Shown here: piece by piece, positions 40,301 through 55,800 of the stretch
Layout: the number at the start of each line of letters is the position of its first letter
Position numbering within the stretch: position 1 is the first letter of the stretch
DNA from: Zonotrichia leucophrys gambelii
Lineage: Eukaryota; Chordata; Aves; Passeriformes; Passerellidae
NCBI RefSeq assembly: GCF_028769735.1
Contig: NC_088170.1
Coordinates: 66,441,085 to 66,505,084 of the forward strand
Direction of reading: 5' to 3'
Length of the DNA stretch: 64,000 nt
Notes under the pieces: model-generated
What the model was told of the DNA's origin: nothing
Seen by the model: only the letters and a program-made list of their open reading frames with translations
Databases searched by the model: none
Translations under genes and position numbers: made by a program

Positions 40301-43300
40301 TTAAGAAACACAGAGACACAAGGGAAACTCAATAACATGGCTGCTTTAAAACAATTAATCAATTTATTCTTTTTAACAACCAGGTGTTAAATCTATTTAA
40401 ACCAACATAGTGTGACTAATTACAGCCCTCTGTAGTCTAGTAGTTACCATAACTCATCTCTGTCAATCATGGTCCATTCTCTCCCACCCATGTGAATTCA
40501 GTTTTTTCTTTATTATCTTTATGAATCAAGCACACAGATATTCATTAGACTGGGATTTGTATATATAGCAATTTAGCCTATCTCAGCATTAATTAGCCAA
40601 CCTCAGTACTAATATATATTTTTAATTGCCGGGTAAATTGCTGTTTATATCACTGTATCAAAACATTGTATGCACAAAAATGATGTATTTATATATACAC
40701 AATACATATATACGGGCACATCAATTTCATAGAATCATAGAATGGTTTGGTTTGGAAGCCACCTCAAAGTTCCTCCACTTCCAACTGCCCTGTCACAGGC
40801 AGGGACACCTTCCATTAGGTTAGGTCACTCAGAGCCCCATCCAGCTTGGCCTTGAACACTTCCAGGGTTGGGGCAGCCTCAGTTTCTCAGGATAACCTGT
40901 GCCACTCTCTCACCACCCTCACAGGCAAGAATTTCTTCTGAATATCTTATCTAAACCTGCCCTCTCTCAGTTTAAAATCATTACCCCTTGTCCCATCACT
41001 AAATTCTCCTGTGAAAAGGCCCTCTCTAGCGTTGTTGGAGGCCCCCTTCAGGCATGGAACACTCAAAGATCCCAGAGGCTTCTCTTCTCCAGGCTGAACA
41101 GCCCTGATTCTTCCAGCCCTCTCTCCACAGCAGAAGTGCTTCAACCCTCTGACCACCTTTGTGGCCTCCTCTGGATGTGCTCCAGCAGGCCTGTGTCTTT
41201 CCTGTATGGGGGCTCCAGAGCTGGGTGCAGCACTGCAGGTGGGGCCCACCACAGCAGAGCAGAGGGACAGAACCCCCTTCCCTGACCTGCTGCCCACAGT
41301 GCTGGGGATGCAGCCCAGGACATGTCTGGCTTTCTGGGCTGGAAATGCACATTGACAAGTTGTGTTAAGCTTCTCATCCACCAACACTTCCAAGTTCTCC
41401 TCAGGGCTGCTCATGATCCATGCTTTTGTGCTTGGGATTGCCCTGATCCAGGGACCTTGTACTCGGCCTTGTACTTGGTGAGGTTATGTTTATCTTACTT
41501 GGAACCATGAGGAACCCCCAAGTTATCCAAAAGCTCCTCAATCAGACCTCCCAACTCCAAAGCCACAAAAGACAGAGGCTCCCCCTCAGCTGTGATGAAG
41601 GGGAGCCTCTCTTGGCCATCCAGCACCAAAGATACATGGCTGTGGATTTCAGATTTTCCAGCAGGGATAGCAGCTACCACCTGTTTCTCATCTTACAAAT
41701 GGACTAAGGAAAAGGCCATTTTAAATTTATGGCTTTTCCTGGCCACATTCACTTTGTGTATAAGGGGATATGAACCATGCATCTTTAGCATTGGCAGGAC
41801 CGTGCACTATAGCAAAAGCCATTTCCAAATGAAAATATGGAAATTTAATGATTGAACCACAACATTTTAGTTTAGAGGCTGTACCATATGGATATGGCCT
41901 TTACAGTGTCCAGCTGCCTATCTGTCCTCCCCTAAGGAAGAACTTTAATTTTATTCCAGCTACAAAAACCAGACTCTAACATTCAAAACCACCAATAAAA
42001 CTAATGGAATAAAATTTTATTTACAATGGAGGGGTTAGAACTAGGTGATCTTTAAGGTCCTTTCCAACTCAAACCTTTCTATGAATCTGTGAATTGTTTT
42101 GCAGATAAACACTCCCAGAAGAAAACTCACTGTGTATCCTGGACAATTTAGCAATTTACTGCAGGGAGTTTAATAGAACTGATTTACCATGGTCCTAAAA
42201 TAAATAGAGCATATTACAGCCACCACTTCTGAAGTGAACTTACAGCTAGATATTGTGGTGTGAGTCCTCCAAGACCTGTGAGGTTTCCCCAAGTGGCAGT
42301 ATTGAGCTGTTGCATCTGCTGAGCCAACTGCTGCTGCAAACGCCGCTGCTCCTTGTCCTTTTGGGTGTCAGCAAACTTCACCACGATTGGCGAAGAGCAG
42401 CCCTGTGGTTGGACAGATTGGGAAAGACAGAAGGGTTAAATCACACCAGGCCACCCTCACCTCGTGAGCTCAGCCATGTCCTGTAGGGCCTCTGGCACTG
42501 GCACAGCCAGATTGTTCACCCTCTCTTTGTGACTGGCAAGCACTAAGATTTTTCAGGTTCTTATGAAAAGAGGCTATGGAGAAATTACTGATTCCCCAGC
42601 TCTTTTTATAAAGCACCTTTCCTCAGGCTCTCTTTTCCTTCCAGCTATCAAAATTGCTGCCAGAGACAGCAAAGTGTACCAGTCCTCTTTAATTAAGCTT
42701 CACAGCTGATGAGATGGACGCGATGCTTTGTCTGCAGTCTGTTTCCGAGGCAGCGCCAAAGGGAGAGGTGTCCAACCTCCGTGCTGCCAGGGCCCACACA
42801 GCCAACCATGGTCTGGCTGTGCCATCAGGCTCAGTGCAGCTGGTGTGTGCACCCTAAAGAGACTGGGAGCAGCAGATTTACCTCAGCACCCATTTACATC
42901 AGCGAGGCACTGGCCTGTTCACAGCAAGGAGCCCTGGTCAATTCACCCACCTGCGATCCGCGCCCGGGCATGTTTTGTACCAAGCACCCTTGAGATGGGA
43001 ACAAAGGGCAGGATGCAGACCAAAAGGGACTAGTTCTGGTGATAGCAGCCCATTCCTGATTGACACCACTTCTTCTATTGCTTCTATCAGCCTCTTGTTA
43101 CATGGAATGGCAAGGCTGTAAGATGCCTTAGGAAATAGGGAAGCTGTAAGAAAGAGCTAGAGGTCTGGTCTGCAGCCTATTCCTCACCCATGGCTGAGGA
43201 ACCCTTGGGAAGAAGTTGGAGGTCACAGACCAAATGGACTTTTGAGGTAAACTGGAATTTCCCTTGGACTTCAAATTGGGCATTCCTGGGCAAAGACACT

Positions 43301-43850
43301 GAGACAATGAGACGTGATTCTGAAAGATGTCTCTGTTGATGTCTCTCTGGTTTTTTCCCTGCTAAGAAACGTTTCATATTTTAACCTTTCAAGTCTTAAT
43401 TTTTCTCAGATCAAGAAAGCAAGCTATATACTGCAATGATTCAGTTCTTCAAATTAATTCAAGCATTTTATGAGTCATCTGAACTGTCAATCCATTTCAT
43501 ACTGCTTTTCAACTTCACAGCATCCATGAATAACTTCCTTTGCCTTGCTTTGTTATACTAATTTCTTGTCTAACTTCAATGCGAACACAATGGCAGGAGT
43601 GATAAGTGACTCAAGTCCAAGAAACACTGCAGTGCTTGAGCCAAAGTGTATAGTGAGGGATGCAGAGCAGGGTTCTACTTCACCTACTCTTCCCATGGCT
43701 GCTCTCACAACACTGTGAACATCCTCAGAAAAGTTCCTGTGCTCAATTAATTACAAAAAGCAGCCATGTACCTTTTCTCTGAAAAACCTCACACCAGAAC
43801 AAGTGATAAAAATATTCCCAATCATCAGATAAAATAATGAAATAAACTGC

Positions 43851-43898
<48 letters not shown>

Positions 43899-46800
43899 CT
43901 TCTATCAACACTGTTCCTTTAGAATTATCTTAGAAAATCATTGCTTGTGGTTTATTATTCCACCTCCAATTCTTTTCCTGTGTGTTTCATTGTAAAAATG
44001 TCTTTTAGTGTTTCAGTGAGGACGAAAGGAGATCCATAACACTCCAGCAATCAAATAAAGATTATGAAGGAGTCGGCTTGTTACACAATTACCTCTCTCT
44101 AGTGATTTTTATACTAATATTAAAAATAAGATCATTTAGGAAAAGAGAAGAAAGAAAAAGGAGCCAGGGGGTAGAGGATGTGAGAGAGATTTTTCTGGTT
44201 TTTCTAATAAAAAAAAAAGCAAGCTGTTTCTATCTTATACGAGCTACAAATAACATTATTGGTAACACTGGGCTAAGAACAACTGGAATGTACTGCCTTC
44301 TGCCTGGATGTACAGGAGAATCAAGTATATTTCCACAGAAATAGAAATGAGTATCAAAGGAAGAAATATTATATGGTTATTTCAGTTTTCTGTTTGGTAG
44401 TTCAGCATTCAATACTACAGCTGACATATTTATGAATGCTTAAATGTCAGTAAATTGTATAAAAACAATATCTCTGCAATTTATGAATCTATAATTCATT
44501 TTTTCACTGTCTGCTCTATATTTCATCACTTCATCATTTTCAAGAAAGCAAACGTTCTGAAGATTGAGATTATATCTAGCAAGTGGCTCTATATGAGAAA
44601 AGGATTGTTATTGTTGTATCAAATTTACTCCATGATAACAAATTAGTGTCTTCTACTGGTGCTGCATTTGAATGACTTAAACAAACAAACAAACAAAAAA
44701 ATTCCACAGAAAAGAAATAGAAGAGCACTTTAAAGCAGCAATTATATTTAAAAAATCAGTTGATTTAACCAGGTCAGTAAGTCAGGTGGAAAGAGCAGTA
44801 AGAGAATGCATTATTCTATGAGACGTGTTTATCTGGACTTAACAACCCCATTGTTCTTTCTTAGCCCTCTTTGAAAATTCATTTTGGTCAATGATGCATG
44901 CTAAAGAACTGAAAATAATAAAAAAAGGGGAAAAATCTGTAGTAATTGGGTTGAAATGCAATTGTGTACTACATATCTTCCCCTAAGCTCACTTTTATTT
45001 GCAAAATAACATGAAACCAAAGTGTCCAAGATGACTGTTTCAGGCTGAGGTTTGACATGTAACACTAGTCAACCCAATTTAACTTTGCACTAGAAGAGTG
45101 TTGGCAAAAGTGAGAATTTTTCTTTTTTCTTGCCTACAGGGTGATTCTTGTTTTATGCACTTCTATTTCCTAGCTTGAGGGGAAGCTTCCAGCACAAACA
45201 CAAGGTGCATCTCCCTTCCTCATTCAATGGCTTCACATTTCCATGCCATTCATGCCATTTTCTTCCCAACAGCTGGCGCTGCCTTCACATTTTTCTGTTG
45301 TCAGGTTGAGTCCCTCCTCCATGGAGAGGGAGGAAGCACAGCTTCTTTCCAAGAAGGGACTCAGCCTAAGCTCAACTGATGCAAAGACCCAGATGTTCAA
45401 AGGGCAAACTATCTGCAATTGCCTCGCCAATTTGGGGATCTCATTGATGATGTCTCTGAAGGTGTTGAGAGGGATTTTGATCCAATAGTAACTATTCTAC
45501 AGAACTAATCTCATTAAGAGCATCCTGCCAAAATGCAGCCTCTTTTGGAGTGCTGCATACAATAGAGGAGTGGGAGAATTTGTCTGGGAGGTGTTATGTC
45601 TTTATTTTATCATCTTCAAAAGTAGAGCTGTGTAAAATTAATTTTGCTAGATGGAAAAATGCATTAAAACACATGGAAAATATAGGTAAAACACAATATC
45701 ACCAATAAACATTTCCTTTTTACTTGGAATCAAACCCAGCAAACATATAGATCTGAATTAATGGAGCAGTGCACGGCAGACAAATTACTACAGGTATTAT
45801 TGCAGAGACTCAAAGTGGCAGTTTTTTCACAATATACTATCAGACTGCATAGACTGTGTAACAGCAGCTTTCTAGTAAAGATAATTTCATTTGTTCTCAT
45901 CTCATTGGCAGATTCTCAACTAAAACTGTATACCCAGGGTCTAAAAATGCATTGCACTGAAAAGAAAACACATTGATTATAAAAGAAGCTCAACCAAATT
46001 CAAACGTGATGTTTGGAAAGACAACAGCTTTGCAATGCTGATATCATTACTTGTACTATACAGGAAACAGTTAGTGACATTTTCATGCACTGGCTTGGGT
46101 TTTATCTTCTCCTCCTCCTTGTCCTCTGTCCACCCTCCCACCCCTGGTGTCCCCCCTTGGCTCGTTACACAAAGCAGCTCAACGACATGACGCAATAATG
46201 ATTGTTTAGCACCCAGCATGCTTTGGGAGACTAGAGCATTGCAAAGGAAAATCACTGAGAGAAAAAAAAAATAAATAAAAAAATTGAAAGGTCCTGGTGG
46301 AAAAAGAAATAAAATAAAAAAAAAAGAAACAAGTGCACATAACATCAATGCCACCTCTGAGAAAAATCATCACTACACGAAGATACAGTATACATAATAC
46401 AGTATAACATGCACTCTCCAATGATAAGCTAGAAGATCCAGAGTAAGTAAAGATTTCATACTTGTGCGGTTTTTTGTGCAAAATTCTGAAAGACCATGAC
46501 AAAAATCACAGACTGAAAAAAGTTTTGAGATTGCCAGACAAGCTGTGGCATTCAATAACCACTCCAGTGACCAGATCGTTAGCCAGCAGCTGAAGTCACA
46601 TTGAGTGAACTGGTTTAAAGTTTTGAGCTGCTCATCATGATAAAATACGAGGCCATAGAGGCAGTTTGGAGGGAATGAAGAGTGTTGCTTGTGAGGGCCC
46701 AGCCACGATGGTGCTCTGCAGGAAGTGCCACACTCCGATATGCTCTGTCATCATTAGCATTTTTATTGGCTACATGAAGGAGGCGAAATAATATTAACTT

Positions 46801-49800
46801 AAAAAGAGATTCTATTTGCAGAAAAACACATGCACTAGTAACTCAGTGTGGCCATGTTAAATCTCTTGAGCTTTTTCTCAGAGCAGTGCAAACCACAACA
46901 CTTAGAAATCTATTTAAAAGAAGCTAAGATTTTTCTTGGGGGGAACGTGTGTTAAAAATAGAGGTAATTTACTCATCAGAGATACTGTGAGTATAACTGA
47001 GGAGTGGTATTCACAGCTTTTTTATTTTCTGCTGAATGCCACTGAAAATAGGATTGAGAGCCGTGTTTGGATACCACACAGCAGCCTTATTGTGCTCTTT
47101 TACGTGACTGAGAAAAATAAAGCTTCACAAAGACAGGTAGAGTGAGCTGGTAAAAAATTTAAATCTGTGATTGTCATGTGTCTGATCTGATCCAGGAGAG
47201 CATGGCTTTACCATTCGCAATCATTTGCACAAAGAAAACAAAGAAAGGGCAAATGATACAGTACTGTACCTCCATGGTCTGAGACTGGTGCATGGCTTTG
47301 ATTGCATTCTGTGCCATTGCCCTTGTAGAAAATGTGACAAACGCACAGCCTGTGGGAACAAGGGGACAGGGAGCAGGAAAGACAAAAAACAACAAGACAA
47401 AAGGGTTGGACGCTTGTTAAACCAACACAGTCTACGAGAACGGCCACAAGACGACACTGTTCTCAGTAGTACATAAAAATAAACAACTTCTCTAGTTTAT
47501 TTATTGACAGTGCTGACTTGCTAATCTGACCATAGATGAAAGAAAAAAAATTAGGTGGAGATGGGTGACAAGAAGGGTTTTTATTTAATTTTTTGTTTGC
47601 TTTGTTTTGTCTTTTTTTTTTTAATTTGTTTGTTTGTTCTGTTTTGTTACTGTTTTTGTTCTTTAGCCACAGGGTTTGAAATAAATAAGGCTTTTATGTA
47701 GCCTTTGGATTGCATAGTTAAATCTATTCAGACCATGCATTAACAATTGCTTGCTCTGGCTTTTGTGTAGGTAAACTGTGGATAGTGAATAAATGTCGGC
47801 ATCACTGACAGCTGAACTGAGAATTTAATAAAGGGGTCTATAACATCACAAATTACTGTGATGCACCCAGAAGTATCATACAAATAAGAATGAGAAAAAC
47901 ACCACTGTGTATCCTGTGACTATTTGTGCAAACACTCAGACAAAATTCAGTAATGTAGGTGGAATCTCAACATTTAAGAAAATAACATTTTAAAAATAAA
48001 AATCCTTGTGGTATTTGTTTCTCTGAGTTCTAGGTACAAGTATAATTCTTTGATCCATGAAAGCTACTGCCAGCTTGAACAATTCTGAAGCTATGTGCAT
48101 GAATAACTGAAAAAATCACTTTTTTTTTCCGTCTTCAGCCTTTAAAATCATAATGAAAAGCCAGTAGGCTAATGCCTGGGCTATTTTTCCACCCTTTTAC
48201 TATTGTCAGCCATACCTACACTGGGCATAGTGCAGGTCAACGTTTTCAGTGCATGACTCACTGCCCTTTTGGCTAATAAAAACATTGCCTCCTGAGATTT
48301 ACATTTTATTCTTCATGCACCCTTGGGCATCTTAAAGAAAAAGACTGTGAAATTAATGCAGATTCAGGCTGATTTTGTAATAATACCATGGCACACTAAA
48401 AGCTTAGCTAAAGCAACACAGACTTATTTCACTTGTGATCTCTAATGACTTTAAAAGTGCATTGATTTTCAGCTCCCTTAGCCTTGCACAGTTTGAACTT
48501 AGGTTTCAGAGAATAATTTAGTGTTCCACTCAATTTCCTCAAAACATTATTATTATTACTACTTAAAAGATTTCCAAATGAAGCAGATCTAAGCACTGAG
48601 AGGCTAAAGCATATTGTCATTTTAGAGCTAATGCATGAAAACTACATTCTGGCATCAAAAATACAATATTGTTGCCCCTGTGGCCAATGGGCAAAATAAA
48701 CCATTTTGCAATCCAGCAAGCAACAGATTGTTTAGGTTATGCAAATCAATTTGAGGCATAGAATACCTTTTCTTTTTAGCTCTGTGTGTACCTGGTAAGA
48801 TTATCAAGTCAAGACTGTATTCACATTTTAATCAAACAACAGTAAGAGAAAGCAATGCCTGATCATTACCCAAAAGCACTACATCTAGTCATGAAAATAA
48901 AGTCAATGCATTTTTGCATCATGCGGTATTTGTTTTCTCTTTAATGTAAAGGCCCTTGATTCAAAAGAACCTAAACTGGCTTATGTTGCTCTGACTATGA
49001 GCACCATAAAATCAGAAATCAAAATTCTTTTATCCAAACTTCACCACAGCATTGTGACCTTCTGTATTTCTTAGGTAACAAAACAGCTGATGATGTCTCA
49101 CCACTCTTTAGCCACACTATATAATTCTATACTAGTCTTGTTCAGTAACATATTTCTGTCAAAGAATATGATGTAACAAACCAGCTTTCTCTAAGTAATC
49201 TAGACAAAATGTGCAGCAGAAGGGTAAATAATATACAGTACTTCTCCTAGATTCCATATTGCTGCTGTGCACTAAAATTAAAGAGGCCCAAATTTACCAT
49301 CAGTCTCAAAGTAATCTCTCTTAATACCATTTCTGTTATTACCATTATTCATTTCTTGTCTTGCAAATTCGGTGGGGGATGAGCACAAATAGAGATATAC
49401 TGGAGGGCAGGCAAGGAACCCCATGCAGAGCCTTGAATAATATTGTTGATAATGGTCAAGAAACTGCTTCAGTCACTTTGGTTCTCGCTATCCAGGAGTA
49501 TGTACTATAGTGACAATTACTGAATGGAGGTTTCAAATGCATGAGAAGCATATAAAATGTCAACAAAAATCAGTAAGACACAGTTTATGCATTTATCACA
49601 ATTTCTCCCCAGCAGTTCTGCTGTAAGTAACTTACTGAGAGATGTTGCAATTAGCAGGTCTCAAAAGAAATGTGAATCAGCAGAGAAATAAAGCTGCATT
49701 CCTCTCAAGATAAAGCAGACTGCCCCTTCCCTCCCCTGAGCTTTCTCTCTCTTTAACCACAGGGCTCAGCTGTTGGGTACTTTCAGTGCCCAACACCACT

Positions 49801-52800
49801 GCAAAGCCTTCCTCCTCACTCCTCAGCCCAAAACCATTTGCATGGGTCTCGTTGCCTTTGTCACAGAGCAAAAAGACCTTTGTAGCAGATCTCTGTACCA
49901 ATTTGAAAGAAACTTGTTCTTTGGGCAAGGGGAATGCCTGATGAATGAGGTTATGCAGCTTGAATATGAGCATTTGGAAGCAGCATTCCACAGAGAGGAT
50001 GGAGCAGCATTTTAATTAGGGTTTGCCAGCCAGAGGCTACAAGGTTAAGTCCCCTTGTTATCTCCATTCAGCAGGCCATTTCCCACCAATAGACAGTGGT
50101 CATTTCCACACTAAATTTCCAATTTACCTCAATAACATGGCAAAAATTCAGTACACAATGTTATTTCTGAATTATTTGAAAACTCGAACTTTAAGAGGTT
50201 GCCATCAAGTGCCCCAGTTAAACATTTGTTAATTTAACCATCCAGACATTGCTACATGTATTCACATTCAAGGGTTATTTTTCAGCTACCAAGCCTGGAC
50301 ACTCATCCACACAACATTTGTATATTTATTGTGTGTGCATATATATTTTATTGTGCGTGGAATATGAAATCATATCTATTTTATTATGTGTGAACTATGG
50401 ACTCCTTTCCTTCATGACCAGACTGCCACACTGGATGGGAGCTTAGCCTATGTCATAGGATTTGGTCTATTTAACTCAATCACTTTGCATTTATATTTTA
50501 GGTGTTCAGAAAAAGCTGTTCTGAAATGCTTGTCTTTGCTGCCATGGTCAATGGCAGGACCTTGATTATCCTCTGTGGGGCACATATGCACTGGAGGAAG
50601 ATGGTTTAGTTGGGCACCTAGAATTTAATCAGAAGTAATTCAAGGACACTGGATTTCATTTCTTTATGTTTCTGAAGGGTTGGGAAAAGCCTTTCCAGCA
50701 CTCTCTCACTCACTGTGTCACACGGGTGCAGGTGGTCTTTTGGGAACACACTGCCAGCTTCAGGACCGTAAATCACAATTAGAAGAGGACAGGACTAATC
50801 AGATTTCATGCCTTGTGGTGCAAGGAAACAAGAAAGATTTCCATGGCCTCTTACCTCACCCTATGAAACATGGCATTGATTGGCATGCCATGGAGCGAGG
50901 TCTTCCCAACCCACAGCTACGAGCAAACTATTTCTGTTCTACCCCACCGAGTCCTGATATTCAATCATTCCCTTCTTACTGGAGCTGTGGAATCTCTGGG
51001 AGGGAAAATATGGAGAGGGGGATGTTTCTATAGCTAATGGCTTGAAATAACTTCAGTTTGTACAGCCAGCTACCTAGCTACACCAAAAAATAGATAGTTT
51101 TGTAAAAACAGCCAGCCTACAAGACACCTCACACTTATTTATCAGCTCTGGTTTCAAAATGTCAGGAATCACTGACAGAAGGAAAAGGGGAGGGAGAGAG
51201 AAGATCTAAGAATTTTAGCTGCTTCTTCAAGGCTGCCTTCTCACCCCCTAGAGCAGATAAATGAGTGACTGGGGAAAGGTTGCTGGAAGTAATTTCCTTC
51301 TGCAGGCAGAATTGGAGTAAGGCACCCAGCCCTGGCATGGGAGAAATTTTATCACATCTGTCATGTTGGCTGAGAGAACATCTAAACTCACAGGGAGAAC
51401 ATCTAAACTTACTCCTTACCCCTCTCCCACCACAAACTGAATGAGAATTCTGAAAAAGCAGTCAAATGTGATAGGCCTCCTCCTTGATCCTGGTCATCCC
51501 AAACCTAGGGCTTGCTGCTGGAGTGACTGAATATTTGAAATATTTAAAAAAGCTCAGCTCTGCCCCATTTCAGCTCCTGCTTCATGTGATTCTTCTCCTC
51601 CCAGGTTTTTCTATAAGTGTTGAGAAACATTCAGTCAGGAGTTTTTCCACAGCCTAACACAACATCAACTCCTGACTGAGAAGTGAAGGAGAACATTTTT
51701 ATCTATGGAAGCTTCAGGTAAGGTTCACACCTACACAAGAAACCTCCCTTGTGAAACCACCATGGTCTACAAGAGGTTTTAAAGTGAAGCCAAAGGGAGA
51801 TGCAAAATGCAGAGACATTGTTTGGAAGTCTAAAACCAGGGTTTTGACACAGAAGGAGACCCAAGAGATTTCCAAAGCCACCCAAGGAAGTGCAGTGTTG
51901 CGAGTGCTGGCTGTGCAGCTGGTGCTGTAATGGTTGCACCACAGCTTTCCAGTACACTGTAAACAAGTTTTTCTTCAATTTCTGTAAAGAAACAAAAGTG
52001 AAAAGCTGCCAAATACTCCTGCAAGGAGTAGTTGGGATCCTCTGAGATGAAAGCTTCTATTTAAAGAAAAGATAAGGCTTGAATAAAAAGCTATGGAAAT
52101 TGAAGTGTGATAAAAATAAGATCTAGTTGGGTTAAAATGTTTCTAGCTGAGATTGCAAAGTAGACTTTTCCTTTTCCTTTCCTGTGCTAATACAGCCCAA
52201 TCTGAAGGAAAGAGCATCCTGGAAAACAGCCTTCTAATGAAGACATCACACAAAAATCTGTCTTGGTGGCTAAAAAACATTTAATCTACAAACTAAATTG
52301 TACATCAAATTGTTTACTGTAGTGATATCTGGTGGTTAAGTACTACCTAAGACACACAATGACAGGTCTGAGACCAAGTGCAACAATTCAGTCTAAAGAA
52401 AATAACTTGAAAAAGCCACAGTGAAGCTCTTCAGTTTATGCATATCAGGCACATAAAGGTAACAAGAGGCACATCCTGTAACTGTGTCTCAGCTCTTCAG
52501 CTCTACTGATTTGATTATTGACTGGATGACAGGTTGTAGATTTTAAATTTCCTGAAGTTCATGGTTCCCTCAAAGCATTTCTAGTTGGACATTCAATTAC
52601 CGACCCTGCAAAGCACAGACTTCAGTAAGTGGAATTTACACAAAGCCAGAATTAAATGGGTACCAAAGACCATGTTCTCTAACTCTGCCTCGATGATCTT
52701 CTTGTTGGAATAAAGCCTCTTGCAAATTATTTCATTTCAGGATTGCCTCTTGGGAGGGATTGCTGCAAAACTGCAGTAATGGAAATCTGAGATGTAGCCA

Positions 52801-55800
52801 CTGGCCAAAGGCCAGCAGAGACATTGGTCACTTGGATGTGTTGCTTCCCTCCCAGCTGCAAAAGAGTTTCAGCAAGGGAAAACAAAATTAAATGTGCCAT
52901 ATGATTGGAAAAAATGAAAATGTTACCACATTGCAGCAAAAGGCATAAGGCACAGAGGTGCTTCTGAAGAGCTATTGAAAACACACCACTTCCATGTCCT
53001 TGCTTCCCATCACTTACTGATACACAATTCAGAAAGTAACCCTTAATCTAGGGTGTTCCCACAGCTGGCATTTCATGTTACTTCAGCTCAGAAAGGAGCA
53101 GTAAATATCCAGAGGAAAGAAAACCCCAGCATAAAAGTCCCTCACCTATCCCTCCCTGCAATTAATTGTGATGCAAATACTAATTTTCTTTTACTAATTC
53201 ATCCAGAAAACCCTTGAATCTGAAAGTTCTGAATGGATTTTCAAGAAATTAAATTGCCTCACCATGGTGTATCTTGCTATTCAATTTCTAACCTGCTCCT
53301 AAAGCAAAGAAAGAATGAAAAAAACAATCCTTGTAATCAATGTCTGCAGAAATGTTTGCTTGTCCCATGTGCCTGGCGATGTTTTGTTAAAAAATCATAC
53401 AATTAGGAGCCTAGAAGATGTAGAAAAATGCATTTTGAGCTTTCTCACAATTTTCATGGTATATCCAACTCTCTCTACATGTTATTAGCAGGTTTTTTCA
53501 GCGCATGCTATTAACCCAGTTGACTTCTTTCTGGTATCTGATATATAAATCTGCACTTAGCAATACAGCAGAATAATTTGCTATGTGGTGCTCCTGTGAT
53601 AAGGATAAGAGGATTTTTTTTATCATCATTACAGATGGTAATAATTCTGAGAGTGATACAGAGATATTGATCCACTGATCTAAAAAAAGCATTTTACAAA
53701 GGCAGAGGAGCATCACTACCCTTATTTTAAATAACAGGATAACAGAGATGATGAGTGACCAACTCACCTATGGTCAATACAGCACATCAGTGGCACAGCT
53801 ACACAGCTACAAATCAAACTTGGGGATTTCTGGCTATTTTTGCACACTCCAGCTCTCATTGTCTGGCTGTCTGTGCTGGCATCCGTGGTCATGTAGACAT
53901 TACACAGTGCTGGGAGTCAGTAGGTCTGAAAGTTTCCTTAAGCCGTTTACAATGAGTGATTTAAAATCTTAATCATCTGAGGCAGTTCACTTCTACTTTT
54001 TCATGATAATGAAGCTTAGCACATGATATCACAATCATGAATTTTTGTGAAGCATATTTAGCTCTTCAGAAAAAGTGCTGGATTAAACAACCCTGCAGGC
54101 TGAATCCTTCTCTCTGAATAATGAATATTGTACAGGAAGTGGCAAGCTTCTTTAGATAGTCCCATGAACCCTGCTCAAGAGGCAGCCAGCCTCCGTGGCT
54201 GTTGGGTCCCTGGGTTCTTTATCTCTACAGCCAACAGGGTATTTTTATTTTTTAATACCTTTCACAGCTAGGAATTACTCGCTGCCAGCCAGCTAATTTC
54301 ACAGGGACTATCCCAGAGCCTTTGAAAGGCAATGCCTTATGGTTGCTGACTATTCTTGTAGCTGATTGAAATAATAGCAAGTTACAGATATAAACAATGG
54401 TTATTTATTTCTTAGATGCAGGAGTGAGTAACAGTGGGGGAAAACATGACTCAGCCAAAAAGAAAACCTCAGTTTCTTTAAAATACACTGCTGCTCCACT
54501 GGAGCTCTGTGTCATTACTTTAGTCTCATTTTAGAGCTGAGTTTCAAAGAGCTGACAACAGGAATTTGGAGTGGTAAAAGTGACAGTCCATTATGAGTAG
54601 TGACAGCAATGGGTGCGACTTTAATATTAAAGTTCTGTCAACTCTTGGTTAGGAACTACAATAGAAACAATGAGCTCCATCTCTCTCCCCTTCTCCCTTT
54701 ATCTCAGCACTTATATCACACTCATCACAAAGTGTTACATTTTCCCTTGATGCCACAGGATGGGATTTCTCCTTGCTACTGGAGCCCATGTGGTACAATG
54801 CAACCCCAAATCCTGCCTGTGAGTGAAAAGCAGACTGTTACCCTCCCAGTGGTAAAGTTGCTGATGTAGTGTAGATGGGCTAAAATAAAAGTCAACCAAA
54901 ATCTTTTTAGTCTTTACTAAGGAAAAAAACCCCAAACCCAGTCCAAACCAAGACTGTTTTACTGAGTCATGTAACCTGGAGCTATTTCTTGCAACTATCT
55001 GCTGGTAATGCAGATTATTTGCCTGAACCCTTTAAGAAAGCTTGAAAACTGGCATAAATACCAAGGAAGATACTGTTCAAGCTTTTTTCATCTGAGATAC
55101 CATGAGATGTACCTGCCAGGCAATTAAAAAGAGATACCAAACAGAGTTTACTGGACCATATTTCCATCTCGCTGCTGTGAGCACTGAACTGAGCTCCTGA
55201 AGGCTCTGGCATGGCAGGTCAGGGTTTTCCTCAGACAGTGACTATTTTTCATTCACCCCTCTGTGTCTAGGAGGGGAGCACATCTGGATGGGTGATGAGT
55301 AAATAAATAATGTTTGTGGAAAAGGGAATTAACATCTTGGAAATGGTAACATGCATTAAAACTCATTAATGATTGGAGATCTTTACAAAGATTCAACAGT
55401 GAAAATTCTCCCTCCTGAAGCAGTTTTTCACCTTGTGCTTTTTCAGTCAAGCTCCCTCCTCTGCAGATGTCCCTCAGCACTTTTCATTTCAACTGCAATA
55501 CCAACTATTTTCACAACACTTTGCCTTCTCTCATGGAGTGGTGGTTTGTGAAGCTGATAAAAATCTGCCTGAAAAACCTGGTTGGTGCAGCTGAACCCAT
55601 TTTGAAGTGTGAACATGGGTGTGTAGAAAGCAATTGGAGTTTAACAAGGCATGAGGCATGAGGGCATGATAGAATATCAGTCGTGATTGTGACCGAAATG
55701 AACCCGAGCGGCGCAGAGGATGCAGCTCTGCTGTGCTCGCTGGCGTGTGACCTACCTGGACTGAGATCTTCAGCCTCCAGCAGGAGAGAACAGCACTTTA

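Larger units (their letters stand above)
40103..42243 (-). other. CELF2 intron e3-e4
   Basis: A short intron (2.1 kb), about a third of it a CR1 copy, with a CR1 tail in the opposite orientation close to the e3 donor. The rest shows nothing I can name. Confidence 0.87.

Noticed and set aside
40899..41414. Open frames of 110-155 codons
   Set aside because: They lie within a CR1 copy in frames that do not correspond to its proteins, on both strands at once.
46261..46326. A-rich block that could be a retroposon tail
   Set aside because: No body of a SINE or processed gene is recognisable on either side.
53740..53830. Stretch resembling a MIR core (GGCACAGCTACACAGCTA)
   Set aside because: The match is too short and diverged to call without a repeat search.
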